Source of the DNA: Anaerorhabdus sp036637135
Lineage (GTDB): Bacteria; Bacillota_I; Bacilli_A; Erysipelotrichales; Erysipelotrichaceae
NCBI RefSeq assembly: GCF_036637135.1
Contig: NZ_JAVWNC010000004.1
Coordinates: 4,040-68,039 of the forward strand
Length of the DNA: 64,000 nucleotides
Reading direction: 5' to 3'
Positions 36,132 through 43,565 of this stretch are shown here, in pieces. The notes under the pieces are model-generated. The model was not told the origin of the DNA and searched no databases. It saw only the letters and a program-made list of their open reading frames with translations. The position numbers and the translations under genes are program-made. Numbering within the stretch: position 1 is the first letter of the stretch; the number at the start of each line of letters is the position of its first letter.

Positions 36132-37096
36132 TGAGATTTGATGTAGTAGTGGGAAATCCGCCATACCAGGATGAAAACGTTGGTAGCAATAATCAAGCTA
36201 CACCAGTTTATAACCATTTTTATGATTTAGCTGAAACTATTGCTAATAAATATTCTTTGATTTCACCAGCTCGATTTTTATCAAATCAAGGTGCAACTCC
36301 CAAAGCGTGGAATAAGAAGATGTTAAGTGATAACCATCTTAAAATCGAGTATTTTAACGCAAAAAGTAATGAAGTGTTTCCGAATGTTGACATTAAGGGT
36401 GGAGTTGTGGTTTTGCATCGCGACAATAACAAAGATTTTGGTGCAATTGAAACATTCATACCTTTTGAAGAGTTGAGGAGTATCTATTATAAAGTTAAGA
36501 AGACTACTAAAGGCAATATTAGCGGATTTGTTTACAGTCCAGATAGTTATCGCTTTAATGATGAGCTTTTTAAAGAACATCCTGAACTTGTCGGTAGAAC
36601 TGATGACTCTCATGCAAAAGCAGTTGCTTCAAGCGTATTTACTCGTTATCCAGAAATTTTTTCTGAAGATAAACCAAATGATGGAGAAGATTATATTCAG
36701 ATTTATGGTCGCCTTTCGAGAGAGCGTGTTTATCGTTGGGTAAAGAGAAAATTTGTCGCACATCACCCTAATCTTGATAAGTGGAAGATATTTGTACCTG
36801 GAGCTAATGGGACTGGAGCAATTGGAGAGATTATTTCTACGCCTGTAATCGGGCAGCCTGTAATCGGGCAGCCTGTAATCGGGCATAACCAAACATTTGT
36901 TAGTTTGGGGGCATTTGATACAGAATTTGAAGCAGAAGCGCTGCTGAAATATATCAAATCTAAATTTGGAAGAGTGATGCTTGGTATTATGAAGACCACT
37001 CAAAATAATCAGTCAAAAAATACATGGTCTAAAGTGCCTATGCAAGATTTTACTTCAAACTCCGACTGGAGATGGGACTTGAAGATGAGGAATTAA
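36131..37096 (+). CDS. C-terminal half of Eco57I-type N6-adenine methyltransferase, 3' end replaced
   Basis: 321 residues starting MRFDVVVGNPPYQD: the catalytic NPPY motif is at residues 9-12, with no SAM-binding motif before it. The start overlaps the helicase stop as TAATG, and GGAGG (36117-36121) lies upstream, so this is an efficient coupled start rather than a random break. The rest holds the target-recognition region; a triple repeat of VIGQP (about residues 237-252) lies within it. The C-terminus ends in QDFTSNSDW and then runs into sequence of a DNA polymerase gene, so the normal tail is missing. Function depends on assembly with the upstream half. Confidence 0.75.
   Translation: MRFDVVVGNPPYQDENVGSNNQATPVYNHFYDLAETIANKYSLISPARFLSNQGATPKAWNKKMLSDNHLKIEYFNAKSNEVFPNVDIKGGVVVLHRDNNKDFGAIETFIPFEELRSIYYKVKKTTKGNISGFVYSPDSYRFNDELFKEHPELVGRTDDSHAKAVASSVFTRYPEIFSEDKPNDGEDYIQIYGRLSRERVYRWVKRKFVAHHPNLDKWKIFVPGANGTGAIGEIISTPVIGQPVIGQPVIGHNQTFVSLGAFDTEFEAEALLKYIKSKFGRVMLGIMKTTQNNQSKNTWSKVPMQDFTSNSDWRWDLKMRN
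36841..36885 (+). repeat. Perfect 15-bp tandem repeat, three copies, inside methyltransferase gene
   Basis: GCCTGTAATCGGGCA three times without mismatch. The unit is five codons, so copy-number change would lengthen or shorten the protein (VIGQP units) without a frameshift. Confidence 0.95.
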
Positions 37097-37614
37097 AACC
37101 GCTTGTTAATGCTTGGAGGCACACCAACCCTTACATCGTAAAGTTTTGGTGGGATGTTGATAGAGTGGTTAAGGACTGTATAAAGAATAGGCAATCTCAA
37201 GAAACGCACTCGATTAAGTTCCACTACAAGAGTGGGATGCTGTTTATCGTCCTTCCTTCGGGGAGACAACTTGCATATGTAAAGCCTCGCATCGGTGAAA
37301 ACATCTTCGGTGGGGAGTCGGTTACCTATGAAGGAGTGGGTGGAACAAAGAAATGGGAGCGTCTTGAAAGTTATGGTCCAAAATTTGTAGAGAACATTGT
37401 TCAAGCAATCTCCCGTGATATTTTGATGTTTTCGATGCAGGCACTTAGTACTTGCCGTATTGTGGCCCATGTTCATGATGAGGTTATCATTGAGGCGAAT
37501 CCTGCTATGTCACTTGAAGTAGTCTGTCAGCAGATGAGTAAAGTTCCTCCCTGGGCAAAAGGACTGCTCCTTGATGCCGATGGCTATGAATGTGACTTTT
37601 ATCAGAAAGATTAG
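37072..37614 (+). pseudogene. Family A (phage-type) DNA polymerase, C-terminal fragment
   Basis: About 180 residues remain. ELKPLVNAWRHTNPYIVKFWWDVD and the motif C segment IVAHVHDEVIIEANP (His-Asp-Glu of family A polymerases) are clear; motifs A and most of B, and the exonuclease part, are absent. The fragment begins where the methyltransferase gene breaks off, near 37065-37072, so one recombination event truncated both genes. Such polymerases are carried by phages and integrative elements with serine recombinases. It cannot polymerise DNA alone. Confidence 0.85.
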
Positions 37615-37630
37615 TAAAACCATCAGATTT

Positions 37631-37662
37631 CACCTCCTGCCGTGGCTACTAGGTAGGAGGTG
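37631..37662 (+). promoter_or_regulatory. 11-bp hairpin that sequesters the ribosome site of the SHOCT-like gene
   Basis: CACCTCCTGCC (37631-37641) pairs with GGTAGGAGGTG (37652-37662), one G-U pair, ten-base loop. The 3' arm contains the AGGAGG of the gene starting at 37670. The TTTCTTT that follows could also make it a weak terminator for the polymerase transcript. Confidence 0.7.
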
Positions 37663-37669
37663 TTTCTTT

Positions 37670-37888
37670 ATGAACATATTTGAAGTAAAAGATGGCTGCC
37701 CGACGATCAAAGGCAAAACCGAACAGATGACAGAAGAAGAACTGCAGAAGGAATATGACTTTCACATGGCAGAGAGCATTGCTGCAATACTTTATAAAGA
37801 AGGCAAAATTTCAGCGGATGAATTACACAAAATATCAGCGTTGAACCGAGAGAAATTCTCTCCTCGATTAGCCGAGATTATGTCCTAA
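37670..37888 (+). CDS. Small SHOCT-like protein of the integrative element
   Basis: 72 residues from ATG 37670, preceded by AGGAGGTG; the frame runs upstream to 37571 inside the polymerase fragment but without a better start. The C-terminal half (YDFHMAESIAAILYKEGKISADELHKISALNREKFSPRLAEIM, read in two helices) resembles the short SHOCT-type helical hairpin. Small proteins like this commonly precede serine-recombinase genes in Firmicute elements. A role in controlling excision is possible but not shown. Its ribosome site is locked in a hairpin. Confidence 0.65.
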   Translation: MNIFEVKDGCPTIKGKTEQMTEEELQKEYDFHMAESIAAILYKEGKISADELHKISALNREKFSPRLAEIMS

Positions 37889-37946
37889 ATAGCTTGCTAT
37901 TAGTGGCTTTTAGAGTGATATATGGTATGGGTGAAAGCGAGGTGAA

Positions 37947-39515
37947 ATGATGAAAAAGGTAACTAAAATAGATGAACTGCCCCAAGCTCAACTGTCCAAC
38001 AATAAACGAAGGGTAGCCGCTTATGCCAGGGTATCAACTGATAGCGATGATCAGCTTATCAGCCTTAAAGCACAGCGAGAACATTATGAGAACTACATTA
38101 AGTCCAATTCAGAATGGGAGTTTGCGGGCCTTTATTATGACGAAGGTATCTCAGGCACCAAAAAAGAAAAACGACCAGAACTGCTCCGTATGATACGAGA
38201 TTGTCAGAGAGGTCGGATTGATTTTGTTATCACCAAATCTATCAGCCGTTTTGCCCGTAACACGGTAGATTGCTTAGAGTTAGTCAGAATGCTGATTGAT
38301 ATTGGAGTTTATATTTATTTTGAGAAAGAAAACTTAAATACTGGTGATATGGAAAGTGAGTTGATGCTTTCTATCCTATCAGGTTTTGCTGCTGAAGAGT
38401 CTGCATCTATTTCCCAAAACACAACATGGTCTATTCAAAAGAAGTTTCAAAATGGTAGTTATGTTATTGGCACCCCTCCCTATGGCTATGCCAACATAAA
38501 CGGTGAGATGGTTATAGTTCCCGAAGAGGCTGAAATAATAACACGCATTTTTTCAGAGTGCCTTTCAGGAAAAGGCGGAAGCACTATTGCAAAAGGCCTA
38601 AATCAAGACAAAATCCCTGCAAGACGAGGTAACCATTGGAGTTCAGGCACGGTGATAGATATGCTTCGAAATGAAAAATATATGGGGGATGTCCTTCTAC
38701 AAAAGACCTACACCGATAGTAACTTCAATCGTCAAATGAATACAGGAGAAAAGGACCAGTATTACTACAAGGACAACCATGAACCTATTGTCAGTCGAGA
38801 AGTATTTACTAAGGCACAACAGCTCATCGATGAAAGAGCCAGTAATAGGAGCAAGGGCATGAAGGAGAATGCTTATTTAAATCGATACGCCTTAAGTGGA
38901 AAAATTGTCTGTGGAGAGTGTGGTCGTAATTTCAGAAGAAAAACAAACTATTCTGTTGGTAGAAGTTACATTGCTTGGAGCTGCATTGGGCATATCGAAG
39001 ATAAAGAGAACTGCTCCATGTTGTTTCTACGAGATGGCGAGATAAAAGCCACCTTTACAACCATGATGAATAAGCTTGCTTTCAGTACTAAGTTAATCTT
39101 AGAGCCACTTTTCAAGTCTATTAGCCAAATCGATGAAGAAAGTGATTTGGAAAGAATGAATGCTATTGATAAACGAATGGAGCAACTAATGGAAGAGCGC
39201 AACACCCTTATTACACTAATGGCTAAAGGCTTTCTTGAACCAGTTCTTTTTAATCAGGAACGAAATGCTTTAGATAATGAAATAAAAAATCTTACAGATG
39301 AAAAAACAAACATGGTCGCAAATTCCACGAGTGGAGTTTTACGAGCAAACGAAATAAAGGACTTGATTGATTACGTGTCAGCAGACAGCTTCAATGGTGA
39401 CTACACGGAAGAATTATTTGAAGCATTTGTAGAAAACATCATTGTAAACTCTAGGAATGAGCTGACATTTAATCTGAAGTGCGGTCTTTCCCTGAAAGAA
39501 AAGGTGGTGAGATAA
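37947..39515 (+). CDS. Large serine recombinase 1
   Basis: 522 residues. The catalytic domain (about 20-165) has AAYARVSTD with the nucleophile Ser about residue 30, YYDEGISGT and ITKSISRFARN with the conserved Arg residues. A recombinase domain (about 170-290, GTPPYGYANINGE) follows, then a zinc ribbon (VCGECG...WSCIGH...NC) and a coiled coil. This layout is that of phage and ICE integrases that act on attP/attB without a duplex homology requirement. Start ATG 37947 or 37950; GAGGTGA favours the second. The next gene follows directly, and together the three recombinase-family genes form the integration module. Confidence 0.95.
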   Translation: MMKKVTKIDELPQAQLSNNKRRVAAYARVSTDSDDQLISLKAQREHYENYIKSNSEWEFAGLYYDEGISGTKKEKRPELLRMIRDCQRGRIDFVITKSISRFARNTVDCLELVRMLIDIGVYIYFEKENLNTGDMESELMLSILSGFAAEESASISQNTTWSIQKKFQNGSYVIGTPPYGYANINGEMVIVPEEAEIITRIFSECLSGKGGSTIAKGLNQDKIPARRGNHWSSGTVIDMLRNEKYMGDVLLQKTYTDSNFNRQMNTGEKDQYYYKDNHEPIVSREVFTKAQQLIDERASNRSKGMKENAYLNRYALSGKIVCGECGRNFRRKTNYSVGRSYIAWSCIGHIEDKENCSMLFLRDGEIKATFTTMMNKLAFSTKLILEPLFKSISQIDEESDLERMNAIDKRMEQLMEERNTLITLMAKGFLEPVLFNQERNALDNEIKNLTDEKTNMVANSTSGVLRANEIKDLIDYVSADSFNGDYTEELFEAFVENIIVNSRNELTFNLKCGLSLKEKVVR

Positions 39516-39932
39516 ATGGCATATATTCCATATGGATACAAAATTCAAGATGGAGTGGTTACTGTCGATGAAAAGGCAGCAGGTCAAGTAAAGGTATTCT
39601 TTGAGAAATACATATCAGGACTATCCCTTACAGTGGCTGGCGAACAGGCAGGTATTGAAAAGACTCACTCAGTGATGGGACGCATTTTGAACAATATCAA
39701 CTACCTTGGAAATGATGTGTATCCAGCAATCATTGATCAAAAGACATTTGATAAAGCTGAAGAGATTAGAAATAAACGTGCAAAGGATTTAGGGCGAATT
39801 GTAGAGCTTGCAGCTTTTACCTCTCCCCCTCCTAAAGAACGATTCAAGATGAACAAGGCAGGTAATAAACTGCCTGTGGATCCCTTTGCACGAGCAGAGT
39901 ATTTATACAGTTTGATAGAAAGCGAGGGATAA
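39516..39932 (+). CDS. Recombinase-domain-only accessory protein (no catalytic domain)
   Basis: 138 residues starting directly after recombinase 1. It begins IPYGYKIQDGVVTVDEKAAG, the start of the recombinase (DNA-binding) domain, and contains GIEKTHSVMGRILNNINYLGNDVYPAI. It entirely lacks the N-terminal resolvase domain and the zinc ribbon. Such a middle protein is a regular part of three-gene serine-recombinase modules, where the gene order is large, small, large. It probably helps position the active recombinases on att DNA (inference). One base separates it from recombinase 2. Confidence 0.85.
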   Translation: MAYIPYGYKIQDGVVTVDEKAAGQVKVFFEKYISGLSLTVAGEQAGIEKTHSVMGRILNNINYLGNDVYPAIIDQKTFDKAEEIRNKRAKDLGRIVELAAFTSPPPKERFKMNKAGNKLPVDPFARAEYLYSLIESEG

Positions 39933-39933
39933 A

Positions 39934-41496
39934 GTGACAGAGAAAAATATAACTGTAATTCCTGCACGTAAAAGAATGGGAAGTACAGCAGCCAAAGAAA
40001 AAATAAAGAAACTACGTGTTGCTGCCTATTGCCGCGTTTCTACAGAAACTGAAGAGCAGAATTCTAGCTATGAGGTGCAGGTAGGACACTATACTGAGTT
40101 TATAAAGAAAAACACGGAATGGGAGTTTGCAGGTATCTTTGCGGATGATGGAATATCCGGTACGAACACTAAAAAGCGTGATGAGTTCAATCGTATGATT
40201 GACGAATGTATGGAGGGTAACATCGATTTAGTTATTACCAAATCCATTAGTCGATTTGCCCGTAACACGCTCGACTGCCTACAGTACATTAGACAACTCA
40301 AGGATAAGAACATCTCGGTGTATTTCGAGAAAGAGAATATCAATACAATGGATGCCAAGGGCGAGGTTCTACTAACCATTATGGCTTCTCTTGCACAGCA
40401 GGAAAGCCAGAGCCTTTCTCAAAACGTTAAGCTTGGGCTGCAATATCGATATCAACAAGGAAAGGTGCAGGTCAACCATAAGCGGTTTATGGGATACACT
40501 AAAGATGAAGATGGCAATCTAATCATTGTTCCTGAAGAAGCGAAAATCATTAAACGCATATACAGAGAATACCTTGAGGGTAAGAGCCTAGCGGGTATTG
40601 GTAGGGATCTTGAACAAGATGGTATTTTTACAGCAGCGAACAAATCAAAATGGAGACCAGAAACCGTAAAAAAGATTCTTAGTAATGAGAAATACATCGG
40701 GGATGCTCTTTTACAAAAGACGGTTACAGTCGATTTTCTCACCAAGAAACGAGTTAAAAACGAAGGCCAAGTTCCGCAGTACTATGTTGAAAATAACCAC
40801 GACGCAATCATCCCAAAAGAACTCTTCTTACAAGCACAGGAAGAACTTCATCGCAGAAGTAACATTTACACAGGTGAAGACAAAAACAAAAGGATTTACA
40901 GCAGTAAATACGCTTTGAGCTCTATCACCTTCTGTGGCGATTGTCGTGATATTTACAGAAGAGTTTACTGGAACATTCACGGTAGAAAAGAATTCGTCTG
41001 GCGCTGCGTGACAAGAATCGAACAGGGTCCTCAAACATGTAAGAACCGAACTGTAAAAGAAGATGAGCTATATAATGCTGTTATGACTGCCATTAATAAA
41101 TTACTTGCTGGCGGTGATAACATGATAAAAACACTGGAAGAAAACATCCATGCAGTAATTGGTGACACCACTGAGTATCAAATTGCAGAGATCAATTCAT
41201 TGCTTGAAGAAAAGCAGAAAGAATTAATTAGCCTTGCGAATAAAGGGAAAGACTATGAACACCTAGCGGATAAGATTGATGAGTTACGTAACAAGCGTCA
41301 AACCCTTCTTGTGGAGGACGCTTCTCTAAGTGGCGAGAATGAGAGAATCAATGAGTTGATTGCATTTATACGCAAGAACAAGTTCCGTACTTTAGAATAT
41401 GACGATAGGCTAGTTAGGAAGATAATCGAGAATGTCACAGTCTATGAAGACCACTTCATCATATCCTTTAAATCTGGCATCGAAATGGAAATATGA
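39934..41496 (+). CDS. Large serine recombinase 2
   Basis: 520 residues from GTG 39934. Catalytic Ser about residue 36 in AAYCRVSTE; FADDGISGT and ITKSISRFARN match the resolvase domain. A recombinase domain (about 185-310) follows, then a zinc ribbon (FCGDC...WRCVTR...TC) and a coiled coil (about 400-470). It is related to but clearly distinct from recombinase 1. Both catalytic domains appear intact, so both may be active. Together with the small middle protein this is the likely machinery that placed the element at the rlmD 3' end. Confidence 0.95.
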   Translation: MTEKNITVIPARKRMGSTAAKEKIKKLRVAAYCRVSTETEEQNSSYEVQVGHYTEFIKKNTEWEFAGIFADDGISGTNTKKRDEFNRMIDECMEGNIDLVITKSISRFARNTLDCLQYIRQLKDKNISVYFEKENINTMDAKGEVLLTIMASLAQQESQSLSQNVKLGLQYRYQQGKVQVNHKRFMGYTKDEDGNLIIVPEEAKIIKRIYREYLEGKSLAGIGRDLEQDGIFTAANKSKWRPETVKKILSNEKYIGDALLQKTVTVDFLTKKRVKNEGQVPQYYVENNHDAIIPKELFLQAQEELHRRSNIYTGEDKNKRIYSSKYALSSITFCGDCRDIYRRVYWNIHGRKEFVWRCVTRIEQGPQTCKNRTVKEDELYNAVMTAINKLLAGGDNMIKTLEENIHAVIGDTTEYQIAEINSLLEEKQKELISLANKGKDYEHLADKIDELRNKRQTLLVEDASLSGENERINELIAFIRKNKFRTLEYDDRLVRKIIENVTVYEDHFIISFKSGIEMEI

Positions 41497-41554
41497 ATAT
41501 TTTTTAGGAGATTACTTCTTGGACGTTTATTAAGTAATACAGGAGGTAAGAAAG

Positions 41555-41668
41555 ATGAGCAAAAAACTAGTCATTAAATATCTAAATTCAATTGCATTCA
41601 TGCTTTTAGAAATCATTGAGTTTCTGGAAAAAGAATACAACGATGAAAAACAAGACGTTACTTCATAG
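41555..41668 (+). CDS. Small 37-residue protein after the recombinases
   Basis: ATG 41555 is preceded by a strong AGGAGGTAAGAAAG. The product MSKKLVIKYLNSIAFMLLEI plus an acidic tail forms one amphipathic or membrane-seeking helix. Too short for family recognition. The good ribosome site and position 58 bases after recombinase 2 suggest a real gene; a role in the element is unknown. Confidence 0.5.
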   Translation: MSKKLVIKYLNSIAFMLLEIIEFLEKEYNDEKQDVTS

Positions 41669-41777
41669 GTAAAGCAAGAGGAGGTGGCAAGGTGTCACTC
41701 CTTTTCTTTTGGAAAAAGGATGTAGTATTGAAATGAAAATTAATTGGAAATCTTACCTATAACTTCAAAATAAGATA

Positions 41778-41786
41778 TGCTATAAT
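41778..41786 (+). promoter_or_regulatory. Extended -10 promoter for the lipoprotein gene
   Basis: TGC-TATAAT at 41778-41786, about 45 bases before the GTG start at 41831; no clear -35. Confidence 0.5.
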
Positions 41787-42172
41787 AAATTCAATAGAAT
41801 AAATGTTCGGTAATAGGGGGTTATATAAAAGTGAAGAAATTACTATTAGTACTAATCGCATTGTTAGTGCTTGTAAGCTGTCAAAACACAACACAAAGTG
41901 AAACTAAAGATTCAGCACATCTACAACTCTCAACTCATGAGATTGTTGTAGAATATGGCGATGAAGTTAACCTAAGAGATTATGTGATCTCTGGTGAATG
42001 GGATGAACTTCTTCTTCCAGACTTCAAAGCGGACTCACTTGGTGAATATGAACTCAATATTATCGCAAAGAAAAATGGTGAAGAAATCTCTAAAACTCTG
42101 AGAATCAGGGTTATCGAAACGATTCTACAAAATGAAAACTCTTCCACAATCAATTCAGGAATATCTGGTGAC

Positions 42173-42525
42173 GAAGGAGAAAACACATCAGTGTCAACGC
42201 CACCTCAATCGGATGCTCCAAGCAGTNNNNNNNNNNNNNNNNNNNNNNNNNNNNNNNNNNNNNNNNNNNNNNNNNNNNNNNNNNNNNNNNNNNNNNNNNN
42301 NNNNNNNNNNNNNNNNNNNNNNNNNNCGAAGGAGAAAACACATCAGTGTCAACGCCACCTCAATCGGATGCTCCAAGCAGTAGACCTGGAGGTGAAGGAA
42401 CAAATCCCTCAGTATCAACACCGCCTCAAACAGAGGCGCACAACAATAGTCCAATTGGCGAAGGAGAAAACACATCAGTGTCAACGCCACCTCAATCGGA
42501 TGCTCCAAGCAGTGAAATTGCCGGA
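42173..42525 (+). repeat. 66-bp tandem repeats encoding 22-residue Pro/Ser/Thr units
   Basis: Visible copies begin at 42173 (cut by the gap), 42328, 42394 (diverged: EGTNPSVSTPPQTEAHNN) and 42460. The first 54 bases of copies 1, 2 and 4 are the same. Near-identical repeats explain why the assembly broke here. Confidence 0.9.
42227..42326. other. Assembly gap (100 N, placeholder length)
   Basis: Exactly 100 N inside the repeat array. The flanking frames require a true length of 2 modulo 3, whereas 100 is 1 modulo 3. With a 66-bp unit the simplest true lengths are 11 plus a multiple of 66. Confidence 0.97.
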
Positions 42526-43299
42526 GAAAGTAATACTGACACGGTTGATAGAGAAGAAAAACTTGAGTTTTATATGAACGCGTGGTAAAACTACAAATGT
42601 GGTGTATACGAAAAGTTTGGATTTTGGGAAGACACCGGAAGGTGTTGGGACGTAGAAAGTATCAACGCAACTAATATAAAAGTGTGTACAGATGGACATG
42701 TGGAAAGTAATGGGAAGTGTGAAAAAATGCTTAATTTTGCGGCTGATTACGAGACGGTTTGTATAAACGGGGGAGTTATGCGTAATGGAGACTGCTGGTA
42801 CCCTCAACCAACCAAAACGCACGCCATTGGTGTTTGTCCAAGTGGATATAAATACTACCGTGCTGGTTTCGGGGGCGAAATCGGCTATTGTAAAGACTTT
42901 ACGAATAATGTGAAAACTGAAGCAACTTTTACATGCGATGGAATAGTATCTGTTGATAATCCAAAGCTAGCAATAACATCTACACATGCGTATTGTGAAG
43001 GGAATTCTTGGTCGTTCTTAGATCCAAATAATCAACCTTTAAGTAAACTTGAGTATTCTTGTCCCGCAGGATATACAGTGGATGGTAGTAGATGCATAGG
43101 GATTCACACTCAAGAAATGGATACGGAATTTAGCTGTCCCTACGGATACAGTGTTATTCCCTACGGTAGTTTTGCGATGTGTGGTCCTATTGAAAATATT
43201 CGAAAGGACACTCTAACTATAGAATACTATTGTCCAAAAGACGGATTTAAAAATCTCATTTTACAGGGTAATAAATGTTATATTGAAAAATCGCACTAG

Positions 43300-43565
43300 T
43301 GCATAAAGATTACTAGATAAGATAAGCCATTTGTATACAAAATAAATTATATAGAATTAATAGCTTAATTTACTTGGTAATTGAGGATTCTTTATTGTTG
43401 TGTATTTAAGGAAAAATGTAAATGGGAAGAGGAATGAGAATTTTAGAATCACCAGCAACTCCAGAGGAAGATTCTTACTTTATATGTAATTAACTAAATT
43501 CTATGAAAAGAATTTTAATCCACACTTTAATTTAGTGTAAGTCATCTCAGAAAGAGGTAAAGTTA
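43300..43565 (+). other. Intergenic stretch, no supported gene
   Basis: AT-rich. A 23-codon frame beginning ATGGGAAGAGG near 43421 is the only notable open frame and has no good ribosome site. No terminator or clear promoter is convincing. Confidence 0.5.

Larger units (their letters stand above)
41831..43299 (+). pseudogene. Repeat-containing Cys-rich surface lipoprotein, interrupted by gap and in-frame stop
   Basis: From GTG 41831 the protein has a lipoprotein signal peptide with lipobox LVSC. An Ig-like segment follows (about 35-95, VEYGDEVNLRDYVISG...ISKTLRIRV), then 22-residue repeats (EGENTSVSTPPQSDAPSS plus four). A 100-N assembly gap falls in the repeats. After the gap the same frame continues to a TAA at 42586-42588. 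Directly beyond it, still in frame, a Cys-rich domain runs to 43299 (NYKCGVYEKF, CWDVES, CPSGYKYY, CPAGYTVDGSRC, CPYGYSV, CYIEKSH). Codons on both sides read as one protein. So either a nonsense mutation or an assembly error splits it; a restart at GTG 42682 is possible but would lack a signal peptide. Confidence 0.7.

Noticed and set aside
36629..37003. 124-residue minus-strand frame with LPDYR repeats
   Set aside because: It is the antisense of the methylase repeat; the plus strand has the NPPY methylase.
42173..42525. Short regularly spaced repeats that might suggest a CRISPR array
   Set aside because: The repeats are in frame, encode Pro/Ser/Thr-rich units of a surface lipoprotein and have no variable spacers; no cas genes are present.
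42227..42577. Frameshifted lipoprotein reading through the N run
   Set aside because: The shift comes only from the arbitrary 100-N filler. Both sides fit one frame if the gap is 2 modulo 3.
42586..42588. TAA as a programmed readthrough or recoding site
   Set aside because: No recoding signal or stem-loop is evident, and readthrough of TAA is rare; nonsense mutation or sequence error is simpler.
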